IMG/VR virus record: IMGVR_UViG_3300032050_000037
Location: 49,073-113,072 of that record
DNA length: 64,000 nt
Source: a virus
Reading direction: 5' to 3' (one strand)
A program made the position numbers and the translations under genes. How positions within the stretch are numbered: position 1 is the first letter of the stretch; each line of letters begins with the position of its first letter. Of the stretch, positions 1 through 7,377 are shown in pieces. The notes under the pieces were generated by a model, which saw only the letters and a list, made by a program, of their open reading frames with translations, made no database searches and was not told where the DNA came from.

Positions 1-288
1 TTAAGTATATATTCATATTCTTCTGGAACATTAACATTACAAAATTCAATCGTTGTTAGTTCTTATGCTGCACAAGCAGGATCTGAATACAGCGAACTAT
101 TGTATCCAACAATTACAAAGGTAGCTGCAGTTACTACTGGAAATACAATAAATGCTTTAGGATATGTAGGCACATATTTTGATACTACATCTGCCACAAA
201 TACTGGCACTAAAGGAACATCTGTAGGACTAGTTAGCCTTCCAGCAGTTGAAAAAATAGGTAATCAATTAGACAATTTCTCAGCATAA
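1..288 (+). CDS. C-terminal part of a phage structural protein (5' end outside window)
   Basis: The reading frame is open from base 1 to the stop at 286-288, so this is the 3' end of a longer gene. The visible ~95 residues are rich in Ser, Thr, Gly and small hydrophobics with no charged clusters, as in beta-rich tail or fibre proteins. It lies upstream of small genes that include two more structural-looking proteins (1204-2036). The family is not recognised; a virion role is inferred from composition and context only. Confidence 0.6.
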   Translation, partial: LSIYSYSSGTLTLQNSIVVSSYAAQAGSEYSELLYPTITKVAAVTTGNTINALGYVGTYFDTTSATNTGTKGTSVGLVSLPAVEKIGNQLDNFSA

Positions 289-294
289 TTGCTG

Positions 295-323
295 TAGACA
301 AAAATAAATATATTATGTATAAT
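295..323 (+). promoter_or_regulatory. Sigma70-like promoter TAGACA-N17-TATAAT
   Basis: TAGACA at 295-300 and TATAAT at 318-323 are separated by 17 nt. The predicted start near 330 lies just before an AAGGAG ribosome site (331-336) and the ATG at 341. It separates the small-gene operon from the structural gene ending at 288. Confidence 0.6.
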
Positions 324-340
324 ATATAAAAAGGAGAAAA

Positions 341-589
341 ATGGCAGAAGAAATACTAGAGCCTGGTCAAAGACCAGAACTACCACCAGTAAAAATAGCA
401 TTTGTTATTGATGGAGAAGTTGTAGATATTTTACACACAGATGAAAGATTAGGTGCAATATTTACAAGTAATCCAATTATAAAAAATGTAACTGGAAATT
501 TATATACAGATGAAGGCGGTATAGTTTCAGTAGGAGCACTGTACGATGCAGAAACTGATACCTTTAGCCCTAAACCAATAGAGGAATAA
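341..589 (+). CDS. Conserved-type small phage protein, unknown function
   Basis: 82 residues, acidic, with AAGGAG ideally placed before the ATG. The middle resembles short phage proteins with a 'DGEVVD.L.TDERLGAIF' pattern that usually sit near tail genes; the name of that family is not known to me. It is the first gene of an operon: the next gene starts 1 nt after its stop. No signal, membrane segment or catalytic motif is visible. Confidence 0.75.
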   Translation: MAEEILEPGQRPELPPVKIAFVIDGEVVDILHTDERLGAIFTSNPIIKNVTGNLYTDEGGIVSVGALYDAETDTFSPKPIEE

Positions 590-590
590 T

Positions 591-866
591 ATGTCAGAAA
601 AAACACCTTTTCAAATTTGGAAAGAAAAAAATGCTGGTGACAAAGTTCGCCCTTGGGACTTATTAAATCCAAAAATTGGAAGAGTAGATGAAGAAACATT
701 TAAATATAGATATGAAAATCATTGTTTAAATTGTCCATCATTAATTAAAGCATCAAAAACTTGTAAAAAATGTGGATGTTTTATGACAGAAAAAGCTAAA
801 TTGCCACACGCTAGTTGTCCTTTGGGTAAATGGGGAGCAATAACTGAAACAAAGGATGTTATTTAA
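591..866 (+). CDS. Cysteine-rich zinc-binding phage protein
   Basis: 91 residues. Cysteines are arranged as C-x2-C (NCPS), C-x2-C-x-C (CKKCGC) and a final C in 'ASCPLGKW', which suggests one or two zinc sites. The closing W-G motif follows the last Cys, a layout recurring in small tailed-phage proteins next to tail genes. Its stop shares a base with the next start (TAATG), so the two are probably translationally coupled. The biochemical function is unknown. Confidence 0.75.
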   Translation: MSEKTPFQIWKEKNAGDKVRPWDLLNPKIGRVDEETFKYRYENHCLNCPSLIKASKTCKKCGCFMTEKAKLPHASCPLGKWGAITETKDVI

Positions 867-1090
867 TGGAGCTATCAGTACCAGAAAAAAATGCTATTAT
901 AAATGAACATTTAAAAAGTGTAGTAAATAATATTTATAATATAAATATGTTAATAATTCAAGAGTCTGCTATCACACCAATTAATCAAGAAGTAGTAGAT
1001 GCATTAAATATACAATTAGAAAATGCTTTTTTAAAGAAAGAAGCGCTACAAGCAGAACTAGAGAAAGTAAATAATGAGTCAGGAGAATAA
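866..1090 (+). CDS. Small helical/coiled-coil protein
   Basis: 74 residues, predicted mostly helical, with heptad-like Leu/Ile spacing and a Lys/Glu-rich C-terminus. The start overlaps the previous stop by one base, and the 3' end overlaps the next gene by 17 nt. No recognisable family. Confidence 0.7.
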   Translation: MELSVPEKNAIINEHLKSVVNNIYNINMLIIQESAITPINQEVVDALNIQLENAFLKKEALQAELEKVNNESGE

Positions 1091-1262
1091 GGCAAATTTA
1101 GTAATAACAGCCCTACAACAGCGTATTGGAGAAATGGTATCTAATTATGAAACTCAAATTGCAATTTTACGGGCAGAGATTACTCAACTTATGGAAGAAA
1201 AAAATGCTAAATTACAGGCTAAAGAAGAATACTCAGAGCATCTTAGTAACCTCACCAACTAA
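1074..1262 (+). CDS. Small coiled-coil protein
   Basis: 62 residues, almost entirely a coiled coil (regular hydrophobic positions from about residue 10 to 50, with Gln, Glu and Lys between). It overlaps the previous gene by 17 nt and the following reading frame by up to 59 nt. With its upstream neighbour it may form a helical pair; a structural or chaperone role is speculative. Confidence 0.65.
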   Translation: MSQENKANLVITALQQRIGEMVSNYETQIAILRAEITQLMEEKNAKLQAKEEYSEHLSNLTN

Positions 1263-1608
1263 TTTTCCATCTGGAATTGCTGTTAAAACATCTAAAGATG
1301 TTTATTGGATAAAAGATAATAAACGATATAGGCTTATATCTAAAAGAGCAGCGGAGTCATGGGCATTTAATACCGTAAATGCAACAGAAGAAGCATTAAG
1401 TTTAACTAAATTGGCTGGCAAGCTTGGATTTAGAGATGGAACTTTGATAAAAAACATAGCAGATGGTAAAATGTATTTAATATCTCAAAATAAAAAGAGG
1501 CATATAGTAGACCCAGATTCATTTATTAAATATGGAATAGATAGATCAAAGGTTATAGAGGTAAGCGAATCAGAAGCAAATTCGCATGAATTAGGAGAAA
1601 ATTTATAA
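1204..1608 (+). CDS. Putative structural protein with repeated 'DGTLIK...YLI...KKRHI' fold
   Basis: About 134 residues from the ATG at 1204. Further upstream starts (TTG 1126, ATG 1147) would only add a shadow of the overlapping coiled-coil gene. Two related segments ('KTSKDVYWIKDNKRYRLI' and 'IADGKMYLISQNKKRHIV') look like a duplicated beta-rich module seen in phage fibre and capsid-decoration proteins. The first ~16 residues overlap another frame and look non-native, so the true start, or a +1 frameshift from the preceding gene, is uncertain. Confidence 0.55.
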   Translation: MLNYRLKKNTQSILVTSPTNFPSGIAVKTSKDVYWIKDNKRYRLISKRAAESWAFNTVNATEEALSLTKLAGKLGFRDGTLIKNIADGKMYLISQNKKRHIVDPDSFIKYGIDRSKVIEVSESEANSHELGENL

Positions 1609-2036
1609 TGACCGAAAAATGGAAAGCAGTAACATTTAATGAGGGTGCTCCATTTGACCCAAATGATTTAAATCAATTACAATCTAATCTAACAGATGTA
1701 TTTACAACATCTAAGTCTTTATTAAATGCTACAAGAGATTCTAGTGGTCAAAATAGAGTTGCAATTGTTGATCAAGGTTTTGTAACAATAACATTGAAAG
1801 GCACCACCCCAGTAAATCAAACAGTAACATTTACATCATCATTTGTTGCTGGAACAGATACTGGATTTGTAGCGTCTGTAGGACAAGCATTAACAGCAGC
1901 ATTAGGAATAGTCTCAGTGTCAGCAGTTAAAAATTCTACAGGTACAGGCGGAACTATTTATGTTGCTACTAGCAATGCTAAAGCAACTGGAGATATAAAA
2001 ATTAATTGGATGGCAGCCCAACTTAAAACAATATAA
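1608..2036 (+). CDS. Putative minor structural protein (fibre-like)
   Basis: 142 residues. The start overlaps the previous stop (TAATG). An N-terminal segment with 'FNEGAPFDPNDLNQLQSN' is followed by a Thr/Ser/Val/Gly-rich beta region, typical of tail-fibre or baseplate-associated proteins. It is the last gene before a promoter-terminator pair, so it probably ends the structural operon. The virion role is inferred. Confidence 0.65.
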   Translation: MTEKWKAVTFNEGAPFDPNDLNQLQSNLTDVFTTSKSLLNATRDSSGQNRVAIVDQGFVTITLKGTTPVNQTVTFTSSFVAGTDTGFVASVGQALTAALGIVSVSAVKNSTGTGGTIYVATSNAKATGDIKINWMAAQLKTI

Positions 2037-2039
2037 TGC

Positions 2040-2078
2040 TTGACAGGATATAACAATATGTTAAAATATAGCATATTG
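2040..2078 (+). promoter_or_regulatory. Promoter TTGACA-N16-TAAAAT bracketed by an inverted repeat
   Basis: TTGACA at 2040-2045 and TAAAAT at 2062-2067. CAATATG (2054-2060) and CATATTG (2072-2078) form a perfect 7-bp inverted repeat flanking the -10. The start site would be near 2074, a few bases before a terminator hairpin. This could be an attenuated promoter for the metallophosphoesterase gene. Confidence 0.5.
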
Positions 2079-2082
2079 CACA

Positions 2083-2106
2083 AAGTCACGAAACCGTGAC
2101 TTTTTT
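2083..2106 (+). terminator. Rho-independent terminator
   Basis: AAGTCACG (2083-2090), loop AAAC, then CGTGACTT (2095-2102) running into TTTTTT (2101-2106). It lies between the structural operon and the gene at 2123, and directly downstream of the promoter at 2040. It therefore either closes the upstream operon or attenuates the new one. Confidence 0.8.
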
Positions 2107-2122
2107 AATTTAAGGATAATAG

Positions 2123-2929
2123 ATGTCTAATGATCTAAAATGGATGTTGTCATCAGATCAACAGTTCCCGTATCAAGATGATAAAGCCATTAAGCTTTGG
2201 TTTGAGGTAATGAAATGGTTCAAGCCAGATGTTGTAGATATTTTAGGAGATACAGACGACCAAGCCTGTTATAGTAAATATACAGAAGGCAGATCAGCAG
2301 AGTTTCTTAAGATGTATAAAGATGAAAATGGCGCAGCCATTATTCCATTAATGCAACATGAAGCAAAAGGTGCTCGTGATTTTTTTGCTCAAAATAGAAA
2401 AGTAGCTGGCAAGGATGCAGAATTATTTACTGCTTTAGGAAATCATGATGTTAGAATTTTTAATTATATAGACGCAAAACTTCCTGATTATATTAAAACA
2501 GTAACACCAGAATCTTTATGGAATTTAGATTCATTAGGTTATGATTATATTTATTATAATGAATTACCTAAAAAGCGTTATGGAGATATCCATGTTCATC
2601 ACGGATTATCTGTAGCAGACACTGGTGCAGTGCGTAAAGATATGAATGATCTTCAGGTTTCATTAATTCGTGGACATTCACATAGAATTGCTTCACACTT
2701 TCAAACATATGAATTAAGGAATAAAGGCAAAGGTGAAACTATTCGTGGGTACGAAATTGGACATATGTGTGATGAAAAGAGTTCTGGCATGAAGTATTCT
2801 CAGCACCATGATTGGCAAAAGGGATTTGCTATTGCACATATTGAAAATGGTAAATGGCCACATGTTCAAATTATTGAAATATCACCAGACTATTCTTGCG
2901 TGGTAGATGGAAAGGTGTTCAAAGTATAA
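2123..2929 (+). CDS. Calcineurin-like metallophosphoesterase
   Basis: 268 residues. The metal-binding motifs are in order: SSDQQ (residues 10-14, in place of the usual D-x-H), GDTDD (42-46), GNHD (106-109), HVHHG (157-161) and GHSH (184-187). This identifies a cytoplasmic two-metal phosphoesterase (nuclease, phosphodiesterase or nucleotide phosphatase). The first motif has Gln where His is common, which occurs in some branches and may alter metal 1 binding. AAGGAT precedes the ATG. It opens the replication operon, where phages often carry Mre11- or Lambda-type phosphoesterases; the substrate cannot be named. Confidence 0.85.
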   Translation: MSNDLKWMLSSDQQFPYQDDKAIKLWFEVMKWFKPDVVDILGDTDDQACYSKYTEGRSAEFLKMYKDENGAAIIPLMQHEAKGARDFFAQNRKVAGKDAELFTALGNHDVRIFNYIDAKLPDYIKTVTPESLWNLDSLGYDYIYYNELPKKRYGDIHVHHGLSVADTGAVRKDMNDLQVSLIRGHSHRIASHFQTYELRNKGKGETIRGYEIGHMCDEKSSGMKYSQHHDWQKGFAIAHIENGKWPHVQIIEISPDYSCVVDGKVFKV

Positions 2930-2930
2930 A

Positions 2931-3116
2931 ATGTGGTGTGCTAAATGTTCTGGCAGAGTATTTGTAGATAGAGTATTTTCTCAAAAACTTCATGTAGAGC
3001 TATTCTGTATTTTATGTGGCAAAAGGTGGATGATCAACAAAGAAACGAATAGATTTGGAAGATGGTTAGAAAAACAAGATCGGGAATACGCAAAAAATTT
3101 CTCTATTTCTTCTTGA
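2931..3116 (+). CDS. Small zinc-ribbon protein
   Basis: 61 residues from the ATG at 2931, one base after the metallophosphoesterase stop; an upstream in-frame ATG (2907) would overlap that gene. Two C-x2-C knuckles (CAKC near residue 3, CILC near residue 28) make a zinc ribbon, followed by a basic tail. Probably nucleic-acid or protein binding; the specific role is unknown. Confidence 0.65.
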   Translation: MWCAKCSGRVFVDRVFSQKLHVELFCILCGKRWMINKETNRFGRWLEKQDREYAKNFSISS

Positions 3117-3544
3117 ATAATAAATTACATAAAGTAATTAGATTATCAAAAGCAAGAGACGAGTTAATTGCTTGGTGCTATACAGATAAAAAAAGAGTGC
3201 TGTATTCATATGTAGATGTTAAAAAAAATATGGAAAACGCATATACTATAAAACAGGTGGGATTAATAATAGGAAGACATAAAGTTACTATTGAAGAATA
3301 TATACTTCAAGGTAAAATTAAAGAGCCACAGAAGGTGTATCCAATAAGTAATCCAGATAGTAAATGGTATAAATTTATGTTTAGTGAATCAGATATACTT
3401 AAATTACATGAATATATATTAGAAGCTGGATATACTAAAGACCTTCCATCAAAAACACAATTGCAGGCTCTTCTCAAACAGAACATGATATTGTATACTA
3501 AGACCGTTGACGGTTCATTTGTACCTGTATGGAAGGCGGAGTAA
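3062..3544 (+). CDS. MerR/excisionase-like helix-turn-helix protein
   Basis: Up to 160 residues. The core ('YTIKQVGLIIGRHKVTIEEYILQGKI', about residues 60-86) is a helix-turn-helix of MerR/excisionase type, followed by an 'SKWYKFMFSESDILKLHEYI' segment typical of phage HTH proteins. The first ~17 residues overlap the zinc-ribbon gene in another frame; a TTG at 3113 overlapping its stop is an equally good start. Probable DNA-binding regulator or replication accessory. Confidence 0.65.
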   Translation: MVRKTRSGIRKKFLYFFLNNKLHKVIRLSKARDELIAWCYTDKKRVLYSYVDVKKNMENAYTIKQVGLIIGRHKVTIEEYILQGKIKEPQKVYPISNPDSKWYKFMFSESDILKLHEYILEAGYTKDLPSKTQLQALLKQNMILYTKTVDGSFVPVWKAE

Positions 3545-3654
3545 TGTCAAATAGAATAGTTAAATGTGATATGTGTAATAAAGAAATTGAATTGCGCTGG
3601 GGAATATTTGGACATGACACATTAAATAGACATATAAAGGCAGAGCATAAATGA
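3544..3654 (+). CDS. 36-residue zinc-finger peptide
   Basis: ATG overlaps the previous stop (TAATG) and its own stop overlaps the next start (ATGA). C-x2-C (CDMC) near residue 8 and H-x4-H ('RHIKAEH') near the C-terminus give a single C2H2-like finger. Very short, but the coupling on both sides and intact zinc ligands support a real gene. Confidence 0.6.
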   Translation: MSNRIVKCDMCNKEIELRWGIFGHDTLNRHIKAEHK

Positions 3655-3851
3655 CCACAGTAAAAGTTGATCTATCATTTACTCGAAATCTTGGAAACTA
3701 TGAAAGTATAAAAATAGGTATTGGCGTAGAGGATGAAGTACGTTCTGGAGAAAATGTCGATACAGCAACAGAACGTGTTTATAAATTTGTAGAAGATAAA
3801 CTAATTCAAAAAACACAAGAAGTAGAAGAAGAGTTAAAACGTGGCAAATAA
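3651..3851 (+). CDS. Small protein, unknown function
   Basis: 66 residues: a beta-rich N-terminus ('TTVKVDLSFTRNLGNYESIKIGIGVED') and a helical, charged C-terminus. The pattern resembles a small protein often found beside replication genes in actinophages, but no function is known to me. Overlaps its neighbours by 4 and 11 nt. Confidence 0.7.
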   Translation: MTTVKVDLSFTRNLGNYESIKIGIGVEDEVRSGENVDTATERVYKFVEDKLIQKTQEVEEELKRGK

Positions 3852-4158
3852 TAAAGAGGCATATATTCTTTTAACAATGTATCAAAATATGTATAAAGAA
3901 AAATATGGTAAACTTCCTTCTTTAAATAAGTATAGAGAAAAATGGGCCATGCAAGATGTTGTTGATAGTATAGGGTATGAACGTGCTAAAGAATTATTGC
4001 AATATTATTTTACAACTGGTAAACATGGACATCCGCTTCAGTTTTTCTTTTTTAATTTTGATAAAATTGATATAATGCAAAAAGAAATTGAAAAAGATAA
4101 AAGAAATCGTAAAATATTACAAGAAGCAACTAAGAAATTAGTAGAGGGAGAAGAGTGA
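3841..4158 (+). CDS. Possible helicase-loader-like protein upstream of DnaB
   Basis: 105 residues from a GTG. All-helical and basic, with a conserved-looking 'GYERAKELLQYYF...HPLQFFFFNFDKI' core. It sits directly before the DnaB-like helicase with a 4-nt overlap, the usual place for helicase loaders or primosome accessories. That role is inferred only from position, size and helical character. Confidence 0.6.
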   Translation: MANNKEAYILLTMYQNMYKEKYGKLPSLNKYREKWAMQDVVDSIGYERAKELLQYYFTTGKHGHPLQFFFFNFDKIDIMQKEIEKDKRNRKILQEATKKLVEGEE

Positions 4159-5393
4159 ATACAGAAGCTACATTAATATCTGCTGTATGTAAAAATAAAG
4201 ATATAAGCACCCTATTAGCAGATAATGTTGATGACTTATTTACATCTCATAGGGATATTTGGGAAGGTCTTAAATCATATTATTATAAATTTAAAGCAGT
4301 TCCTGAAACTGGTGTGCTTCAAGAAAAATTTAAAGATTTCGAACCAGACTTAAACGTAAAGGCAGAAACTGGATATTACCTAGACAAATTAAAAAATGAA
4401 TATTTATCTGCACGATTAAAAAGTATTATTCTTCAAGGTGGATCTGCATTAAAAGAAGATGCAGCCTCTAGAGTATTAGCAGATATGCAAAGTAAACTTG
4501 CTGGACTTGCTAGGTTTACTAATAATGTAAGAGACTTAGATGTTACAGACCTAGAAGCAGCAGAAAGACATTTTATGTCTGTAAAAGATAGATCTTCCGC
4601 AATGGGCGGAAGTCCAGGAATAAAAACTGGATTTGAAGCAATTGATAAAGCATATCCTACAGGAATGGCTCCAGGACATTTAATTGTTGCAATTGGTTGG
4701 CCAGGAAAAGGTAAAACATGGTTTACTTCATATCTTGCATGTAAAGCTTGGGAGCAAGGATTTAAACCAATGATTATTTCTCTAGAAATGTCGCCAGAAA
4801 ATATGCGTGATCGTATTTATACAATGCTTGGCTCAGGTTTGTTTAAGGCATCAGATTTATCAAAAGGTGACATTAATATAGATGATTTTAGATCATGGGG
4901 TAATAAAAAGTTTGAAAATAAAAATGGATTTATTCTTGTTTCAAATGAAGGCGCAGGAGATGTAACTCCAGCAACAGTACAAGGTAAAATAGATCAGCAC
5001 AAACCAGACCTTGTTATTTTAGATTATCACCAATTATTTAATGATAATAAAAGAAGTAATTCTGAAGTAGAAAGAAATAGAAATATATCTCGTGAGTTTA
5101 AATTACTTGCTGTAACAAACAACATACCAGTTATTGATATTACTGCTGCTACAGCAGACGATATCTCAGATCAAGAAAATCCACCAATGATGTCTCAGGT
5201 TGCATGGTCTAAAGCTATTGAATATGATGCTGATATGGCTATGGCTATTCATAGATATCCTCAAACAAATCTTATTGAAGTTGTTTCTAGGAAAAATAGA
5301 CATGGTCATGATTTTGACTTCCATTTAGATTGGGATATCAATAGAGGTATTATTAAAGAGTTATACGATTATGTACCACCACAGCCAAATTAA
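4155..5393 (+). CDS. dnaB: DnaB-like replicative helicase
   Basis: 412 residues, slightly shorter than cellular DnaB (~450-470). A helical N-terminal domain (~1-110), then the RecA-fold ATPase: Walker A GWPGKGKT (181-188), 'ISLEMS' and 'LVILDYHQLF' (Walker B/DnaB signature) and a C-terminal 'SRKNRHG' region matching DnaB motif 4. It unwinds DNA at the phage fork and would work with the primase at 5601 and polymerase at 7378. Overlaps both neighbours, so it is part of a tight replication operon. Confidence 0.93.
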   Translation: MNTEATLISAVCKNKDISTLLADNVDDLFTSHRDIWEGLKSYYYKFKAVPETGVLQEKFKDFEPDLNVKAETGYYLDKLKNEYLSARLKSIILQGGSALKEDAASRVLADMQSKLAGLARFTNNVRDLDVTDLEAAERHFMSVKDRSSAMGGSPGIKTGFEAIDKAYPTGMAPGHLIVAIGWPGKGKTWFTSYLACKAWEQGFKPMIISLEMSPENMRDRIYTMLGSGLFKASDLSKGDINIDDFRSWGNKKFENKNGFILVSNEGAGDVTPATVQGKIDQHKPDLVILDYHQLFNDNKRSNSEVERNRNISREFKLLAVTNNIPVIDITAATADDISDQENPPMMSQVAWSKAIEYDADMAMAIHRYPQTNLIEVVSRKNRHGHDFDFHLDWDINRGIIKELYDYVPPQPN

Positions 5394-5664
5394 AAGATTT
5401 CAAATTGATGTAGAGTTTAGAGACGATTCAGATATTATTAGACTCAAAAATCAATATGAAAATATGTTAGTTCATCAAATGAGAGACAAAGGATATTCTA
5501 GAGTACTTGACATAGACACCGCATTTTCAGTAGAATTTACTGGTGAGACATGGAAGTTCTTAATGACTATTTATGGAATACATACAGGAAGGCGGAAGGC
5601 ATGGGAATCAGAGGGAATAACACAAGGCAAGTTAATTCCACGCAATATGCGCCAAACCATATAA
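5371..5664 (+). CDS. Small phage protein between helicase and primase
   Basis: 97 residues, overlapping DnaB by 23 nt and the primase start by 64 nt. Mixed alpha/beta with an acidic N-terminus and a basic C-terminus; no motif recognised. Position suggests a replication accessory, which is inference. Confidence 0.6.
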   Translation: MYHHSQIKRFQIDVEFRDDSDIIRLKNQYENMLVHQMRDKGYSRVLDIDTAFSVEFTGETWKFLMTIYGIHTGRRKAWESEGITQGKLIPRNMRQTI

Positions 5665-6599
5665 AATCAGTAGTTAAAGAAATAGGATTAAGAATTATTA
5701 GTGAATCTAATAATAATTTAGTTATATATTGTCCATTTCATAATAATACTCATAGTCCAAGTTTTTATATTAGCGAAGATAATGGAGCATGGCTCTGTTT
5801 TAACCCTTCATGCGGTGAAACTGGTAACATAATTCAGCTAGTTAAAAAAATTACTGGTAAAAATGATTTTGAATCTATAAGGCTGGTTGCAGCAAAGGAA
5901 GCACAGGCTTTAGATAATTTTGATGAAACCTTAAATTCAGTATTAGAAGATAAGCCTGAGTTTATTGAATTTGATCAAAAAAAATTAGATGAATTATATA
6001 TGGAATTAACATTTAATAAATTAGCTAGAGATTACTTTGAGTCTCGTGGAATAAATCAAGAATCTATAACATATTTTAAATTAGGATATTCTGAATCTCA
6101 AGGCATGGCTATTGTCCCAGTGCATAGCCCAGACGGAATTCCAGTAGGACTAGTTGGCAGATCAATATCAGAAAAGAAATTTAAGAATAGCACAAACTTG
6201 CCAAAGAACAAAACATTATTTAACATACATCGTGCTAAAAAAATAGGTGACCATGTAATAATTGTAGAATCAAGTTTTGATGCTATTAGAATACATCAAT
6301 CTGGATTTCCAAATGTGGTAGCCACACTAGGTGGACACATATCTACAGATAATATTAATTTATTAAATAGATATTTTAACAAAATTATTATCATGACAGA
6401 CGCAGATCAAGCTGGCAGAGAATTAGGAATATCAATATCTAATAAATTAAAGAATAAAGACATCTTGTGGGCTTCTTATTCTTATGGTAAGATATATCCA
6501 CATGATGCAAAAGATGCAGGAGATATGTCAGAAGAAGAAATAAAAATATGTATTAAAAATGCAGTTTCTGATATTGAATACAAATCTTGGAATTTATGA
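5601..6599 (+). CDS. dnaG: DnaG-type primase (CHC2 zinc domain + TOPRIM)
   Basis: 332 residues from the ATG at 5601, preceded by GGAAGG; an upstream ATG at 5550 lies deep inside the previous gene. Zinc site: C44-x2-H47 ... C66-x4-C71. The TOPRIM region is marked by 'VIIVESSFDAI' (catalytic Glu) and 'TDADQAGRE' (the D-x-D). It synthesises RNA primers on the lagging strand. It lacks the ~150-residue C-terminal helicase-binding domain of cellular DnaG, as in many phage primases. Confidence 0.92.
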   Translation: MGIRGNNTRQVNSTQYAPNHIKSVVKEIGLRIISESNNNLVIYCPFHNNTHSPSFYISEDNGAWLCFNPSCGETGNIIQLVKKITGKNDFESIRLVAAKEAQALDNFDETLNSVLEDKPEFIEFDQKKLDELYMELTFNKLARDYFESRGINQESITYFKLGYSESQGMAIVPVHSPDGIPVGLVGRSISEKKFKNSTNLPKNKTLFNIHRAKKIGDHVIIVESSFDAIRIHQSGFPNVVATLGGHISTDNINLLNRYFNKIIIMTDADQAGRELGISISNKLKNKDILWASYSYGKIYPHDAKDAGDMSEEEIKICIKNAVSDIEYKSWNL

Positions 6600-6653
6600 T
6601 ATAATAAAAAGACAGATAGATCTATACTATCAACTACAGAAAGAGGAAGCAAA

Positions 6654-7319
6654 ATGGGTCTTGTAAAAGGACTAAAAGATTTAAATAAAGTAATGGATAA
6701 ACCGCAATCATCTAGCGGAGACGGCAGTAAAGCTCGTTGGGTTAAATTAGATGACTCAGAAAGTGTTAAAATTAGATTTTTACAGGAATTAGATCCTGAC
6801 TCTCCACATTATAATGAAAAAAATAGTTTAGGTTTTATTGCTGTTGAGCATACAAATCCTAAAGACTATAAGCGTAAAGCTTTATGTACAATTGATGACC
6901 AAGGAAAATGTTGGGGATGTGAGCAGCATCGTAAGGATTACAAGGCAGGATGGAAAGGCCGTTCCCGTCTTTATATCAATGTCCTTGTAGATGATGGCAA
7001 AGAAGAGCCATATGTTGCCATCTTGTCTCAGGGTAGTAGTGGAAAGACTATTACTCCTACATTAATTGAATATGCTGGCGAAATGGGTAGCATTTCAAAT
7101 TTAATGTGGCGCATTAAGCGTACAGGCACAAAAACAGATACCAGTTATACAGCAATCCCTCTTGCTAAAGATGAAACACCATTTGATTCATCTGGATTGG
7201 AACTGTACGAATTGGAAAAGGTTGCAGTTCGTGACCTACCCTATACAGAGCAAGAAGCCTTCTTTAATGGTGAAGGCGGAGAAGAGCCATCAAACGCAAC
7301 AGGTAGCGTAGAGTGGTAA
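6654..7319 (+). CDS. Single-stranded DNA-binding protein (gp32-like, zinc-containing)
   Basis: 221 residues. The core 'SVKIRFLQELD...HYNEK' is followed by a zinc-type cluster (C..C-x2-C-x2-H in 'ALCTIDDQGKCWGCEQH') and an acidic C-terminal tail ending 'SVEW'. This layout is seen in phage gp32-like ssDNA-binding proteins, whose acidic tail contacts replisome partners. A TATAAT (6600-6605) and AGAGGAAG ribosome site precede it, so it can be transcribed separately at high level. It ends in a strong terminator at 7329. Confidence 0.75.
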   Translation: MGLVKGLKDLNKVMDKPQSSSGDGSKARWVKLDDSESVKIRFLQELDPDSPHYNEKNSLGFIAVEHTNPKDYKRKALCTIDDQGKCWGCEQHRKDYKAGWKGRSRLYINVLVDDGKEEPYVAILSQGSSGKTITPTLIEYAGEMGSISNLMWRIKRTGTKTDTSYTAIPLAKDETPFDSSGLELYELEKVAVRDLPYTEQEAFFNGEGGEEPSNATGSVEW

Positions 7320-7328
7320 ATTAAATAA

Positions 7329-7356
7329 ATAGGGGCTGGCTATTGTCAGCCCCTAT
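7329..7356 (+). terminator. Terminator hairpin with TATT loop
   Basis: AGGGGCTG (7331-7338) pairs with CAGCCCCT (7347-7354), extended by AT/AT outside and GC/GT inside, leaving loop TATT, then an A/T-rich run. It closes the ssDNA-binding protein gene. The -35 box of the next promoter begins inside the loop. Confidence 0.85.
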
Positions 7357-7371
7357 ATTATTTAGTAGAAT
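7343..7371 (+). promoter_or_regulatory. Promoter TTGTCA-N17-TAGAAT for a leaderless dnaE
   Basis: TTGTCA (7343-7348) starts in the terminator loop and runs into its 3' arm. TAGAAT is at 7366-7371, spacing 17 nt. The ATG of the polymerase is at 7378, 7 nt after the -10, so the transcript would start at or near the A of the start codon. The downstream string ATTATTTAGTAGAA recurs before the genes at 39715 and 43049. Confidence 0.75.
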
Positions 7372-7377
7372 GCTTTT

